A stretch of 64,000 nt of DNA from Saprospiraceae bacterium (GCA_029263015.1 JAJCYI010000013.1:1-64000), one strand, 5' to 3'; positions 8,772 through 19,834 are shown, counted from the first letter of the stretch. Notes: a model not told the origin generated them from the letters alone. A program made the numbers and translations.

Positions 8772-10370
8772 TCATTTCACCGTCTCCCCGTCCAAAAAAG
8801 CCAATATTTCCTCGACATATTTGCGTTCGTTCGAAAGGCGGGGCACTTTGTGCTGGCCACCATATTTTCCTTTCCTTTTCAGCCAACTGTGAAATGTGCC
8901 GGACGGCATTTGGCGGAGTTGGAGTTCGTTGAGCGCCATGTCCCGGAAGCGTTTTGCCTCGTAATCTGAATTGATGTTTTGCAGGTTTTTGTCGAGCAAG
9001 TAAGTGAATTGCCGTAGGTCAGCAGGCGTCTTTTGAAACTCGACCAACCACTCGTGGCCACCTTTTTTCGAACCTTTAAAAAAGACCGGAGCCACCGTGT
9101 ATTCAGCAACTGAAGCGCCTGTTGCTTTGCAGGTTTCAGCCAATGCCTTCTCCGTGTTTTCAACAATAACTTCCTCTCCAAAAGCATTTACAAATTGGCG
9201 GGTCCGCCCTGTGATTTTTATTTTATAAGGAATAGTCGAAGTAAATGTGACAGTATCGCCAGGGGTATAGCGCCATAACCCACTGTTGGTGCTGATGACG
9301 ATGGCATAATTTTTTCCAACCTCCACTGCTTCAAGCGGAATGGCTTTTGGATGCTCGCTATGCCATTCTTCCACGGGCAAAAATTCATAATAAATGCCGT
9401 TGTTGAGCAGTAGTAGCATATCGTCTGAATTCAGGTCATTTTGGATGGCGAAAAAACCTTCGCTGGCATTATAGATTTCTTGATAGCAGACCTGTCGGTG
9501 GGCGGGCAAGCCATTTTCCGAAGGGAAAAATGATTCAAACTGATCCCGATATGGCATAAAGCTCACCCCTCCATGAATATAAACTTGGAAATTTGGCCAG
9601 ACTTCGAGCATGTTGCTTTTGCCTGTCAATTCCAGCATCCGGCGGAACAGTACCACTGTCCAAGTTGGTACGCCACCGATCATCACTACATCTTCCTTGC
9701 TGCACAGATGTGCCATTCGTTCGATCTTTTCTTCAAAGTCGGGCAGTAGGGCTGTCTTAAAATCAGGAGTGAAAAATGGCTTGGCGATGGATGGCATTCG
9801 ATCCAACATCACTGCTGACACATCTCCGATATAAGTTTTCCGGTAGCCCTCGAACTGTTCCAAGCTCCCTCCCATCAACATGCTACGCCGCTGGAAAAGC
9901 TCGGCATTGGGGCGCTGGTCATAAAAGAAGGTGGTGGTATCCCATGTACCTCCAATGTGGCAAAATTTGAGGTTCTGGCTGCTCACCGGGATGAATTTGC
10001 TCTTGTCGCTAGTCGTTCCGGCCGATTTGGAAAAATAACGCACCCGCCCGTTCCACAACACATCTTTCTCTCCCATCATCATGCGCCCGATGTAAGGTTT
10101 GAGCGAGTCGTAACCCTGCACCGGAATGCGGTTGGCAAACTGCCGGTAAGATTTAATATTGCGGAATCCATATTGCTGCCCCCACTCCGTATCCCGCGCC
10201 GTGAGCAACAACCGCTCAAACCAATAGCGTTGTACCTCATGCGGTTGCTCCATGTAACGGCGGATATGCCGCATCCGGAATCGGAGGTAATAATGAAAAA
10301 GGGAATTGGCAGTTTTGCGCATAGGGTGCAATTTAGAAAGAAAAGCAGGTTTTAGGAAGTTTTGTTCCAT
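8772..10370 (-). CDS. GH3 auxin-responsive promoter family protein
   Basis: 532 aa with GH3-type signatures (YFSKSAGTTSDKSKFIPVS, YNASEGFFAIQ, YTPGDTVTFTS). Confidence 0.88.
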   Translation of the reverse strand: MEQNFLKPAFLSKLHPMRKTANSLFHYYLRFRMRHIRRYMEQPHEVQRYWFERLLLTARDTEWGQQYGFRNIKSYRQFANRIPVQGYDSLKPYIGRMMMGEKDVLWNGRVRYFSKSAGTTSDKSKFIPVSSQNLKFCHIGGTWDTTTFFYDQRPNAELFQRRSMLMGGSLEQFEGYRKTYIGDVSAVMLDRMPSIAKPFFTPDFKTALLPDFEEKIERMAHLCSKEDVVMIGGVPTWTVVLFRRMLELTGKSNMLEVWPNFQVYIHGGVSFMPYRDQFESFFPSENGLPAHRQVCYQEIYNASEGFFAIQNDLNSDDMLLLLNNGIYYEFLPVEEWHSEHPKAIPLEAVEVGKNYAIVISTNSGLWRYTPGDTVTFTSTIPYKIKITGRTRQFVNAFGEEVIVENTEKALAETCKATGASVAEYTVAPVFFKGSKKGGHEWLVEFQKTPADLRQFTYLLDKNLQNINSDYEAKRFRDMALNELQLRQMPSGTFHSWLKRKGKYGGQHKVPRLSNERKYVEEILAFLDGETVK

Positions 10371-10530
10371 TGTTTCACTGACCCACTGTTTTATTGTCTC
10401 ACTGCCAACTGCATACTGCCCACTGTCAATTTCATTACATCTCAGCCTCTAAACTTTGTACCTAAATTCTAATCTCCTAATTTCGCAAATCTGTTGAACA
10501 ACCAAAAACCAAAAACGAAACCGTGAAATA

Positions 10531-13500
10531 ATGAAACAAATAAAACTCTTTCCCTTATTAGGCATTTTCTTGTTCTTGTTGCCTTTCACTTCTCATTCCC
10601 AACATAAAGAACTAAAGACAAAAAAAATGATCATCGAAAAAGACGCAATCAAGCGCCCTGATCCAAACAAGCCTGTGCGCGACCGCAAACTGAAAACGCC
10701 CACTGCGCCGACGCCGCTCGTGCATGAATTTGAAACTGTGGACGGTGACCCCCTCGGGGTTAAAGTCCATACCCTTCGGAATGGCATGAAGCTTTACATG
10801 AGCATCAACGATATCGAGCCTCGCATAAATACAAGTATTGCTGTGCGGGCTGGCTCAAAGCATGACCCTGCCGAGACCACCGGATTGGCACATTACCTGG
10901 AACACATGATGTTCAAAGGCACTGATAGGATGGGCGCTTTGGACTGGGAGAAAGAAAAGGTGCTATTGCAAAAAATATCCGACCTCTACGAAGCTCACCG
11001 CAACGCTACCGACCCCGAAGTACGTAAAGCCATTTATGCTCAAATTGACCAAGTATCGAATGATGCAGCAAAAATGGTAGCAGCCAATGAGTACGATCAA
11101 ATGGTTAGTTCACTTGGTGCGAGGGGTACGAATGCTTACACCTGGGTAGAACAAACGGTCTATGTCAACGACATTCCAACAAACGAACTGGAGCGTTGGA
11201 TGAAGCTCGAAAGTGAACGTTTCAGGATGCTAGTTTTAAGGTTGTTCCATACGGAGCTGGAAGCTGTTTACGAAGAATTCAACATCAGTCAGGACAGGGA
11301 TTTCCGCAAGGTGAGCGCAGAAGTCAACAAAGCCCTTTTCCCGTCGCACCCCTATGGCACTCAAACAACCATCGGCGAGGGAGAGCATTTGAAAAACCCT
11401 TCCCACGTCAAAATACACGAGTACTTCAGCACTTATTACAAGCCTAACAATATGGCCATCGTGCTGGCCGGCGATTTCGATCCTGAACAGGCGGTGCGGT
11501 TGGCGGAAAAATATTTCGGCACATCCCAGCGGAAGCCGATCCCGGCATTTGAGTACCAGCCACAACCTGAACTCGATGCGGTGGTTCGCAAGGAAGTCTT
11601 CGGCCAGGAAGCTCCTTTTTTACAACTCGCTTGGCGATTCGATGGAGCGGCCTCTGAGGATGCTGATTACCTCACCATGATTTACCGCTTGCTGTACAAC
11701 CGGCGGGCGGGGCTGATCGACCTCAATATTTCCCAAAAACAAAAAGCCTTGGAGGCACGGGCCTGGTCGCAGAACATGGAAGATTTTTCCACTTTTGCGA
11801 TGTACGGAAAACCCAGGGAAGGACAGAATTTGAAAGATGTAGAACAACTTTTGCTCGCAGAACTCGAAAATGTCAAAAACGGAAATTTTGAAGAATGGCT
11901 CATGGATGCCTGCATCAAAGACCTGAAACTCAGTGAGATACGCGCCAATGAACGCAACAACGTCCGTACAGGACAAATGACCGATGCGTTTATCCTTGGA
12001 TTGGATTGGGCCCATTATGTGGATCGATTCGAAAGGTTGGAAGCACTCACCAAAACGGATATTATGCGTTTTGCAAAGGAGCATTTCAAAGATAATTACG
12101 TGGTCATTTACAAACGGAATGGCGAAGACCCCAATGTTGTAAAAGTCGATAAACCCACCATCACCCCAGTGGTTGTGAACAGGGAACAAAATTCGGTTTA
12201 TACCGATAAGTTCATGGCACAGAAGAGCACCCGGCTCAAACCTGTTTTTGTGGATTATGAAAAAGAAATCCAAACAAAGGCACTCAAAAGTGGTGTGGAG
12301 CTGGATTTTATCAAAAACAAAAGCAATGAGACTTTTTCGCTGAACTATATTGTCGAAATGGGCCGCAACAGCGACAAGGAACTGGCGCTCGCTATTTCTT
12401 ACCTGCCCTACCTCGGCACCAACAAATACTCGCCCGACCAGCTCAAACAGGAGTTTTTCCGACTCGGCATCGATTTCAATGTGAGTGTCTCAAATGAGCG
12501 GGTTTATGTTTCGCTGAATGGATTGGACGAATCACTGGAAGAGGGCGTAAAATTGTTTGAACACATCCTCGCCAATGTAGAAGGCAATGAAGAGGCCCTC
12601 ACCAATCTGGTGCAAGACGTACTAATGAACCGAGAAAACAACAAGAAAAACAAGCGTTCGATCCTGCGTTCGGCCATGTTCAACTATGCCCGCTATGGAA
12701 AGGAATCGCCATTTACCAATAAACTGACAGAGGAAGAATTGAACGATCTGGAGCCTGCCAATTTAGTTGCCAAAATTAAATCTCTGACCAGTTATGACCA
12801 CCGCATTTTTTACTACGGCTCACAGGAAATGGGCGAAGTTGCTGGCATTCTTGACAGCCACCATAAAACGGCGGAGAAGTTGAAACCAGTGATCGAGAAT
12901 AAGCAGTTTGCTGAACTTCCGACCGCTGCAAACCAGGTGTTTTTTGTAGATTTCCCAATGGTGCAGGCAGAGATCATGTTGGTTTCCAAAGGCAGCGAAC
13001 AATTCAACAAAGAAGAATTCATGGTGTCCGAACTGTACAATACTTATTTTGGATCGGGACTAAGTTCCATCGTTTTCCAAGAGATCAGGGAATCGCGGGC
13101 TTTGGCCTATTCGGCTTATGCTTACAATGGTTCACCGCAAAAAAAGGAGGAAGCCCATTACCTCCAAGCATATGTCGGCACACAAGCGGACAAAATGCCA
13201 AGTGCCATTGCAGCCATGCAGGAAATTATCGAGGACATGCCTTTTTCAGCAGAACAGATCGAACAGGCTGTCGAGTCCATCCAAAAGAAAATTGAAACTG
13301 GCCGCGTGAAAGGAAGTAACATCTACTGGAACGCCCACACTACCAAGGAAAGGGGATTTGACCACGACCTCCGAAAAGATATTTACGATAAAATGAAAAC
13401 CGTGACGCCAGCGGACTTGAAAGCTTTCCACCAACAATACATCAAGGGCCGCAATTACACTTACCTCGTGCTTGGCAGCAAGGAAAACATTGACATGGAA

Positions 13501-13578
13501 TATTTGAAAAAAATAGGTTCCGTCACAGAGCTGACTTTGGACGAAGTGTTTGGTGGGGTGGAAAAGGTTAGGCCGTAA
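10531..13578 (+). CDS. M16 family (insulinase-like) metallopeptidase
   Basis: HYLEHMMFKGT (HxxEH) motif, duplicated M16 architecture, signal peptide. Confidence 0.95.
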   Translation: MKQIKLFPLLGIFLFLLPFTSHSQHKELKTKKMIIEKDAIKRPDPNKPVRDRKLKTPTAPTPLVHEFETVDGDPLGVKVHTLRNGMKLYMSINDIEPRINTSIAVRAGSKHDPAETTGLAHYLEHMMFKGTDRMGALDWEKEKVLLQKISDLYEAHRNATDPEVRKAIYAQIDQVSNDAAKMVAANEYDQMVSSLGARGTNAYTWVEQTVYVNDIPTNELERWMKLESERFRMLVLRLFHTELEAVYEEFNISQDRDFRKVSAEVNKALFPSHPYGTQTTIGEGEHLKNPSHVKIHEYFSTYYKPNNMAIVLAGDFDPEQAVRLAEKYFGTSQRKPIPAFEYQPQPELDAVVRKEVFGQEAPFLQLAWRFDGAASEDADYLTMIYRLLYNRRAGLIDLNISQKQKALEARAWSQNMEDFSTFAMYGKPREGQNLKDVEQLLLAELENVKNGNFEEWLMDACIKDLKLSEIRANERNNVRTGQMTDAFILGLDWAHYVDRFERLEALTKTDIMRFAKEHFKDNYVVIYKRNGEDPNVVKVDKPTITPVVVNREQNSVYTDKFMAQKSTRLKPVFVDYEKEIQTKALKSGVELDFIKNKSNETFSLNYIVEMGRNSDKELALAISYLPYLGTNKYSPDQLKQEFFRLGIDFNVSVSNERVYVSLNGLDESLEEGVKLFEHILANVEGNEEALTNLVQDVLMNRENNKKNKRSILRSAMFNYARYGKESPFTNKLTEEELNDLEPANLVAKIKSLTSYDHRIFYYGSQEMGEVAGILDSHHKTAEKLKPVIENKQFAELPTAANQVFFVDFPMVQAEIMLVSKGSEQFNKEEFMVSELYNTYFGSGLSSIVFQEIRESRALAYSAYAYNGSPQKKEEAHYLQAYVGTQADKMPSAIAAMQEIIEDMPFSAEQIEQAVESIQKKIETGRVKGSNIYWNAHTTKERGFDHDLRKDIYDKMKTVTPADLKAFHQQYIKGRNYTYLVLGSKENIDMEYLKKIGSVTELTLDEVFGGVEKVRP

Positions 13579-13600
13579 GGAAAGCATACAAGCAGTGAAC

Positions 13601-13633
13601 AGAAGCGACGCTTTTCTAAAAAGCGTCGCTTCT
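13601..13633. terminator. Perfect hairpin between convergent genes
   Basis: AGAAGCGACGCTTTT CTA AAAAGCGTCGCTTCT, perfect 15-bp stem. Confidence 0.85.
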
Positions 13634-13646
13634 ACTCTACTCAGAA

Positions 13647-14708
13647 TCACCGCACTGGCCACATGTCACAATGTTTTAAAATGTGACGCTTAATACCTTT
13701 TTTATTTTCAATTGTTTTAAAAAAATTCCCAAGGTATTTCCGGACATATTTTTTTGAATATTTATCGAAATAAGGGAACTCTACCGCCATTTTCATTATC
13801 TCCTCTTTTTTATCCAAAAACAATTGGATCGTTTCCATTGTCTCCTCTTTCGATCGGCAGTATCCTTGATAATATCGCTCAGACACAGTGCTGAGGTTGA
13901 GTTTATCCAAAGGTACAGCGTATGGTGTCCGCACCAAACCGGCATAGTCGAAATCGTAAGGCAACGGCACGAGGTCTGATGTGCCCGGCATGCCACATAC
14001 TTCCACATTGTGGCTGTTGAAATAATACCAATCGGTGTTTCCGACCATGTATTGGAACATCGCAAATCGTTCGCCCGCATCAGTGTTCATAAGGGCTGAA
14101 CTAAAATGACAGCCTTCCAGCAACTCCGCCTCGGTGCGATCTGCCAGGTTTTTAGGATGTTCTATAAAAAAAGCAAAACTCTCGTTAAAACCGTCGCTTT
14201 TCCCATCGGTATTCACGTATTTTATTTTTGCTAACTGGACCTGGAAACTGTGATTCGTGATGATATTATACAGGCGGTAAGTAAGGTATTCCCGCAGCAC
14301 CATTTGCTCATAAGAACCGCTATTGCGACAAATGATAACCATTTTTAAGGTGCTGCGTTTGTCCAAACCTCGTTCCCGAAGCTGTTCTTCCGAAAACTTC
14401 ATTTTTATGGGCGGGATGTCGCAAACAGTACGGCGCATATTCCCCCTTGCCCGTATTTCGATTTCCCACGTTTCTTCACTCCCGTCTGGTCTGGCAATCC
14501 GTAATTTGGCCGGCTGATAATCGTTCGTTTTTTTGTTTTTAAGAAATGCCTTGTAGTTCGATTCCAATGTAATGTTCAGGTGTTCATCTTGTTGGAGGTG
14601 CTCGAAAATGGTTTTTTTGTTTTTAAGAACGTCCGATGATACCAAACAAAACGAACTGGAAACACCAATAACCAGAACAAGGGACAGGAAACGGAGAAGA
14701 GTTTTCAT
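13647..14708 (-). CDS. Hypothetical exported protein (CotH-like features)
   Basis: 353 aa, signal peptide; RARGNMRRTVCDIPPIKMKF and YMVGNTDWYYFNSHNVE...PLPYDFDYAGLV resemble CotH-kinase-like proteins. Confidence 0.65.
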   Translation of the reverse strand: MKTLLRFLSLVLVIGVSSSFCLVSSDVLKNKKTIFEHLQQDEHLNITLESNYKAFLKNKKTNDYQPAKLRIARPDGSEETWEIEIRARGNMRRTVCDIPPIKMKFSEEQLRERGLDKRSTLKMVIICRNSGSYEQMVLREYLTYRLYNIITNHSFQVQLAKIKYVNTDGKSDGFNESFAFFIEHPKNLADRTEAELLEGCHFSSALMNTDAGERFAMFQYMVGNTDWYYFNSHNVEVCGMPGTSDLVPLPYDFDYAGLVRTPYAVPLDKLNLSTVSERYYQGYCRSKEETMETIQLFLDKKEEIMKMAVEFPYFDKYSKKYVRKYLGNFFKTIENKKGIKRHILKHCDMWPVR

Positions 14709-14835
14709 TGTGATTGTTTTTCAAAAAAAATTATGTCCGAGAAAAATCAGAGGCAAATTAAGAAAAAATGATGGGATGCTTCACTGTTTCATGGTCTCAC
14801 TGATTCATGGCATCTTCAATGGAATAATGAAACCC

Positions 14836-16467
14836 CTACCGAACCAAAGTCACATCGCCCGCCATTTGCTGCACAAAACCATCGCGGAAAATCACTTCTG
14901 CCAACCAAGTATAAACACCTTGATCCACAACTTGGCCTTTCATGTGCCCATCCCAACCAGCTTCAAAATCATTGGGTAGGAAAGCAAAATTTTCAAAAAC
15001 AAGCCCGCCCCAGCGGTCGAATATTTTTAGCGAAACAACTTGCTCGACATCGCCACCATCAAAAGGGAGGAATACATCGTTCAAGCCATCGTTATTTGGA
15101 GAAAAAACATTGGGAAAGAATACTTGTCGACAGTCTTCGAATCCCACAAAAATACTGGAAGATCCAGTCCCACAACTATTGGAAATATTAACGGTATAAA
15201 GCCCCTCCTCGACAACCGTTCGCTGTGGTGAAACCAACCCATCTCCCCATAAATAGGCAGGATCGCCAGTGGTAGTGGCATCGAGTGCAAGTTCCTGCCC
15301 AAAGCATAGCACAGCATCTGGGCCAAGATTCACATTTCCCGGAAGGGGAATAATGTTCACGCCAATTCGATCATCTGCCACGCAATAGTCATCCACCGTC
15401 ACAATGACCTTGTAAACGCCTGAATGCAATACATCAATGACAGGGTCAGTCGCACCATTCGACCATTGATAGACAACATTATTGGTGCCGATGGAAGTCG
15501 CATCCAACTGCAAAGGCTGGCCTTGGCATAAGATCGTATCTGGCCCCAAATCAAAGAAAACGGTATCGCCATCGATGAACACGGTAAGGGAATCAAAAAA
15601 GGGATTGTTGCAATCATCGAGGACCTCCACGATATAGGTGGTCGTCTCATCAGGAGCAGCAATGGGGTTGGGAATATTGGGATTACTGAGGCCAGTTGCT
15701 GGTGTCCATTTATAGGATACGCCCCCGCCCACCTGCAATTGAAATTGGCCGCCAGGGCAAATAATCACATCTTCGAACCCGTCCAAAAATGTCGTGTAAC
15801 TCAAGCATACTTGGTGTACATCCACAGCTCCACCAGTTGCTGAAGTGAAGCCCCAAAATACCAAAGGGTCGCCACCAAAAATTTCATTGACAATATCGCC
15901 GGTATAGGACAACCGCTTGCTGCAATCGAACCAGACTTCAAGCACCGTTTTTTCTGCATCCCAATTGACCCGCAACTGATGCCAATCGCCATCTTCAATA
16001 TTTGGGTTTTGTTGGTTCGCTTGAATTGGCCCAGCAAGGTTGTTCGCTGAAGAATGATTGAGCACTCCATTCCGAAAAATGGCGATATGATCGAAAACCG
16101 GATCGGCTAAATTATTGTTTTGCCAAGTGTCAAACTCAATCCCGATCGAGGGGGATACCCCACCAAAACCAATCCCTTCCCCTGCTTGCCCGATGGTCGT
16201 GCTGACAGGCTGAAAGCCAAACACGATTCCGTCTGCCCCGTTGTCGTCGAGATCCCCAAAATTAAGCTGCATGAGCACTTGGAACGATTCGTTCAAGTTG
16301 ATCTTGACCTCGTTCCAAATAGAGCCGACCTTAAAATTTTCGGCAGGCGTAAGCGTCCAGCAAGAGTCGTTGACTTGTGTAGCAGTACCGTTCAGTATAA
16401 ACTGAGCCGATATTGGCTGCCCAAAAGAAAGGGCCAAAAGAAGATGGAGAAGCCACTGTCGTTTCAT
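14836..16467 (-). CDS. L-type-lectin-like exported protein with gliding-motility-type C-terminal domain
   Basis: Signal peptide from internal Met; lectin-like N-terminus (GIEFDTWQNNN..DPVFDHIAIFRNG); C-terminal VFFPNVFSPNNDGLNDVFLPF...KIFDRWGGLVFEN..W.G gliding CTD. Confidence 0.9.
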   Translation of the reverse strand: MKRQWLLHLLLALSFGQPISAQFILNGTATQVNDSCWTLTPAENFKVGSIWNEVKINLNESFQVLMQLNFGDLDDNGADGIVFGFQPVSTTIGQAGEGIGFGGVSPSIGIEFDTWQNNNLADPVFDHIAIFRNGVLNHSSANNLAGPIQANQQNPNIEDGDWHQLRVNWDAEKTVLEVWFDCSKRLSYTGDIVNEIFGGDPLVFWGFTSATGGAVDVHQVCLSYTTFLDGFEDVIICPGGQFQLQVGGGVSYKWTPATGLSNPNIPNPIAAPDETTTYIVEVLDDCNNPFFDSLTVFIDGDTVFFDLGPDTILCQGQPLQLDATSIGTNNVVYQWSNGATDPVIDVLHSGVYKVIVTVDDYCVADDRIGVNIIPLPGNVNLGPDAVLCFGQELALDATTTGDPAYLWGDGLVSPQRTVVEEGLYTVNISNSCGTGSSSIFVGFEDCRQVFFPNVFSPNNDGLNDVFLPFDGGDVEQVVSLKIFDRWGGLVFENFAFLPNDFEAGWDGHMKGQVVDQGVYTWLAEVIFRDGFVQQMAGDVTLVR

Positions 16468-16587
16468 TCGGCTAAATAACAACGAAAAGGTTATTTAGCC
16501 AAAGCAAATGTTCCTAATTGAAAATGGAGAATTGAAAATTGAAAATGCCTGACTAAAATAATTCTCCATTTTCAATTTTCAATCAAC

Positions 16588-16884
16588 CTAGTGCTGATAC
16601 ATTTTTGCTTTCCTTTTTTTTAGCAGTCGGTCAAGTTCTCCGATCGTTTTACTTACAGAACCCTCAAAGCTATCTGTACTTGCTTTTGCGAAAATTTTTG
16701 GCCCGGGGACGCTTAGTTCTATTTCACAGATATTGTTGTCAACTGCTGATTTCTCTACTTTGAAATACACGTTTGCATGAGTGATCCATGCATATCTCTT
16801 TCCTAATTTCTGGAGTTTATCTTCAACAAACTCTTCCATCCACTCGTGGTTCTTCATGTGCAAAAACTGGAATTGACTGGTCAT
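16588..16884 (-). CDS. HPF/RaiA-like ribosome-associated sigma-54 modulation family protein
   Basis: 98 aa with HPF-like features (VEDKLQKLGKRYAWITHANVYFKVEK...CEIELSVPGPKIFAKASTDSFEGSVSKTIGELDRLLKKRKAK). Confidence 0.8.
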   Translation of the reverse strand: MTSQFQFLHMKNHEWMEEFVEDKLQKLGKRYAWITHANVYFKVEKSAVDNNICEIELSVPGPKIFAKASTDSFEGSVSKTIGELDRLLKKRKAKMYQH

Positions 16885-17251
16885 ATTCTTCGTTATTAGT
16901 GATTTAGTGAATCGTGATTAGGGCTGCTTACCTAAAACGAGATCACACAATATTTTGATTCATTTGACACAAACAAAGAAAACCGATTGCCCTCAAGCTT
17001 AAGGTGACTTTTGAAAGATACAATGTTGATATTTATCATTTTGAAATAAAAATTGCTTCATTGTTACATGGTTACATGGCTTCCGACAGTCAGGGTATCG
17101 TTGTTTGTAGGTAAAATGCAAAAGCAATGTAACAATGCAGCAGTGAAACCATGAAGAAGTGAAATCTTTTATGTCATGCCCAATCCAATCCATAAAAAAA
17201 ACGTCCGATGGTTTTGAACCGTAATAAAGGCATCCTAATTTAGCCAAATGC

Positions 17252-17287
17252 TAAAAAAGTAAAAAGTAAAAAGTAAAAAGTAAAAAA
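17252..17287. repeat. Heptanucleotide tandem repeat (TAAAAAG)n
   Basis: aaaaaagtaaaaagtaaaaagtaaaaagtaaaaaaa immediately before ATG 17294. Confidence 0.85.
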
Positions 17288-17293
17288 ATTAAG

Positions 17294-19750
17294 ATGAATA
17301 CACCCTTACGTTTTTTCTTCACTTGTTTTTCACTGTTCTTATTGGTTGGCCTGCAAGCGCAACCACGAAAACACGACCTGCATTTTGGCTGCCACATGAC
17401 CGACAGCCCTGTCCTTCTGCCAAAATTGACTGACGATCAAAAGATATTGCTCTGCGGCAGCAACGCCCGCAGCGACAGCATCGATGTGCTGAATTATGAC
17501 ATCATACTGGATCTCCGATCGTTCGGCAACAAAATAATTGCAGAGTGCGAAGTCACCATCACTGCCAAGGAAGATGGCATCCAAGTCCTGCCGCTCGACT
17601 TACTGGAATTAAATGTGGATTCGGTAAAATGGCTCGACACCCATCTCAGTTTTAACTACGATGGCCTGTTGTTGAACATAGAAATGCCAACCCCTGTCAA
17701 TATTGGGGACACCATTGGAGTGCTTGTTTACTACCAGGGGCTTCCCACGCCCGACAATGCCTGGGGCGGTTTTAGATTTGCCAACGGAATAGGTTACAAC
17801 CTCGGCATCGGCCTCACTTCCAACCCTTTCAACATGGGCCGAAGTTGGCATCCATGTTTCGATAATTTTGTCGAGCGAGCCACTTACGACATCAGCTTGA
17901 TTACCGACAATGGCCGCACCGGATATGCTGTCGGCGATTTTCTGGGAGAAGAAGACCTCGGCAACGGAGCCATCAAACGCAGCTACCGCATGGGCCTGCC
18001 TAATCCTACTTATTTAATAGGTGTGGCTGCTTCCAATTATATTGAGATTAATGACATGCACAGCGGTGTTTATGGCGATTACCCAGTTCTTTTGGTCGGA
18101 AGGCCGGGCGATGCTACGGACATGGTCGAATCGTTCGAATACCTCGGAAATGCCATTGATGCACTGGAGGCGTGGTACGGCCCTTATGCATGGGGACAAG
18201 TTGGCTACGTGATGACGCCACAAGGAGCCATGGAGCATTCTACCCTCATTGCCTTTCCTTATGGCAGCATCGGTAACGGACCAACATTTGGCATGAACCG
18301 CTTAATGGCACATGAACTGGCACACCATTGGTGGGGCAACGTCACCACCCTGAGCTGCCCCGAAAACATGTGGATCAAAGAAGGTAATGCCGAGTACGGC
18401 TCGCACTTATTCCAGGAATATACATTTGGAAAAGAATTCTTCAAAGATGTTGTTATCAGCAACCATTTCGATGTGATACAAAATGCCCACACAGATGATG
18501 GAAACATTTACCACCCGATATCTGGCATCCCTTATGAATACACTTATGGCACCCATACTTATAACAAAGGTGCCGACATGATGCACAACCTGCGGGGCTA
18601 TCTTGGCGATACTTTATTTTCAAAAGGCATGACTTCTGTGTTGACCACTCATCAATTTTCAGCAGTGGATGCACAGGAAATGCAAGATCAACTGACTGTC
18701 GAAACAGGCGTGGATATGAGCCATTTTTTCAACAACTGGATTTACCAGGCAGGGTTTGCTTCTTATGAAATAGATTCCATCAATTATCAACAGAACGGCA
18801 ATGCCTGGGACGCTACGTTGCACATCCAACAGAAATTGCACCACGCCATATCTATGCATACCAACACGCCGCTGGAAGTTACTTTTTTTGATGAAAACTG
18901 GAATACCCATCATGAACAATTCATGGTTTCCGAGGAATTTTCAGAAGCAACGGTCAGCGTACCTTTTGAACCAGTTTACCAGATTTTGAATGATCGCAAC
19001 ATTCTTAATTTGGCCCGCTTCCAAGACAGGGCCGTCATCACAAGTACTGGAGATTTGACTCTTCAAAGGGTCGGCCTCAGCAATACCGCTGTGGAGGAAT
19101 TGCCAGAGGGCGATTCTGCATTAATCAGCATGATCCACCATTGGGTAGCTGCTGACCCATACCCGTCACAGCCTGACCTCCAGGTTTCCAGTTCGCATTA
19201 TTGGACTTATGGTGGGGACATTCCAGCTGGGTTTTCCATGAAAACAAGGTTTATTTACGACGGGGGCGATGAGTTCGACCTCGACTTTGACCTGCTGGAA
19301 AATACCGACACCAACTTGATTTTGGTCTGGCGGCCCGATTCAAATTCACCTTGGGGTGAGTACCCATTCTACTTCCGGCAGGCACTGGGCGGCTCAAAAG
19401 GCCTGATGAAAGTTTCCCAACTTTTTCCCGGTCAGTACGCTTACGCAAATGGCGAAGCTCCATTGGCCACTTCCGTCGCCGACCTCAGCAACAACGTGGT
19501 GGTAAAAATTTACCCAAACCCCACAGCGGAACAACTCAATGTGCAAGCCATTTTACCGAAAACAAGCAGCGTACAGTTAACTGTGTTTGATGCTTTGGGA
19601 AAAATGGCCACCAATGCCGAAGCTACCGCTCCGGGCGGCGAACTATCAACAACCCTCAATGTCAAGCAGCTCCCCGCTGGTATTTACTGGTTGGAGATCA
19701 GGAGCATGGACGATACCATTAGAACGACTCAAAAGTTTGTGAAGAAGTGA
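17294..19750 (+). CDS. M1 family aminopeptidase with T9SS type A sorting domain
   Basis: HELAHHWWGN zinc motif with downstream E; C-terminal VKIYPNPTAEQLNV...PAGIYWLEIRSMDDTIRTTQKFVKK. Confidence 0.94.
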   Translation: MNTPLRFFFTCFSLFLLVGLQAQPRKHDLHFGCHMTDSPVLLPKLTDDQKILLCGSNARSDSIDVLNYDIILDLRSFGNKIIAECEVTITAKEDGIQVLPLDLLELNVDSVKWLDTHLSFNYDGLLLNIEMPTPVNIGDTIGVLVYYQGLPTPDNAWGGFRFANGIGYNLGIGLTSNPFNMGRSWHPCFDNFVERATYDISLITDNGRTGYAVGDFLGEEDLGNGAIKRSYRMGLPNPTYLIGVAASNYIEINDMHSGVYGDYPVLLVGRPGDATDMVESFEYLGNAIDALEAWYGPYAWGQVGYVMTPQGAMEHSTLIAFPYGSIGNGPTFGMNRLMAHELAHHWWGNVTTLSCPENMWIKEGNAEYGSHLFQEYTFGKEFFKDVVISNHFDVIQNAHTDDGNIYHPISGIPYEYTYGTHTYNKGADMMHNLRGYLGDTLFSKGMTSVLTTHQFSAVDAQEMQDQLTVETGVDMSHFFNNWIYQAGFASYEIDSINYQQNGNAWDATLHIQQKLHHAISMHTNTPLEVTFFDENWNTHHEQFMVSEEFSEATVSVPFEPVYQILNDRNILNLARFQDRAVITSTGDLTLQRVGLSNTAVEELPEGDSALISMIHHWVAADPYPSQPDLQVSSSHYWTYGGDIPAGFSMKTRFIYDGGDEFDLDFDLLENTDTNLILVWRPDSNSPWGEYPFYFRQALGGSKGLMKVSQLFPGQYAYANGEAPLATSVADLSNNVVVKIYPNPTAEQLNVQAILPKTSSVQLTVFDALGKMATNAEATAPGGELSTTLNVKQLPAGIYWLEIRSMDDTIRTTQKFVKK

Positions 19751-19801
19751 ATTGAATGGTGATTTTTGATTCCTGCCTGCCGGTAGGCAGGGGTGATTGA
19801 T

Positions 19802-19834
19802 AAAAGTGACACTTTTCTAAAAAGTGTCACTTTT
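19802..19834. terminator. Perfect hairpin downstream of M1 peptidase
   Basis: AAAAGTGACACTTTT CTA AAAAGTGTCACTTTT, same core as 13601-13633. Confidence 0.8.

Noticed and set aside
8772-10370. GH3-family gene as an exotic plant-hormone acquisition
   Set aside because: GH3-like proteins are common in Bacteroidota; ordinary for the phylum.
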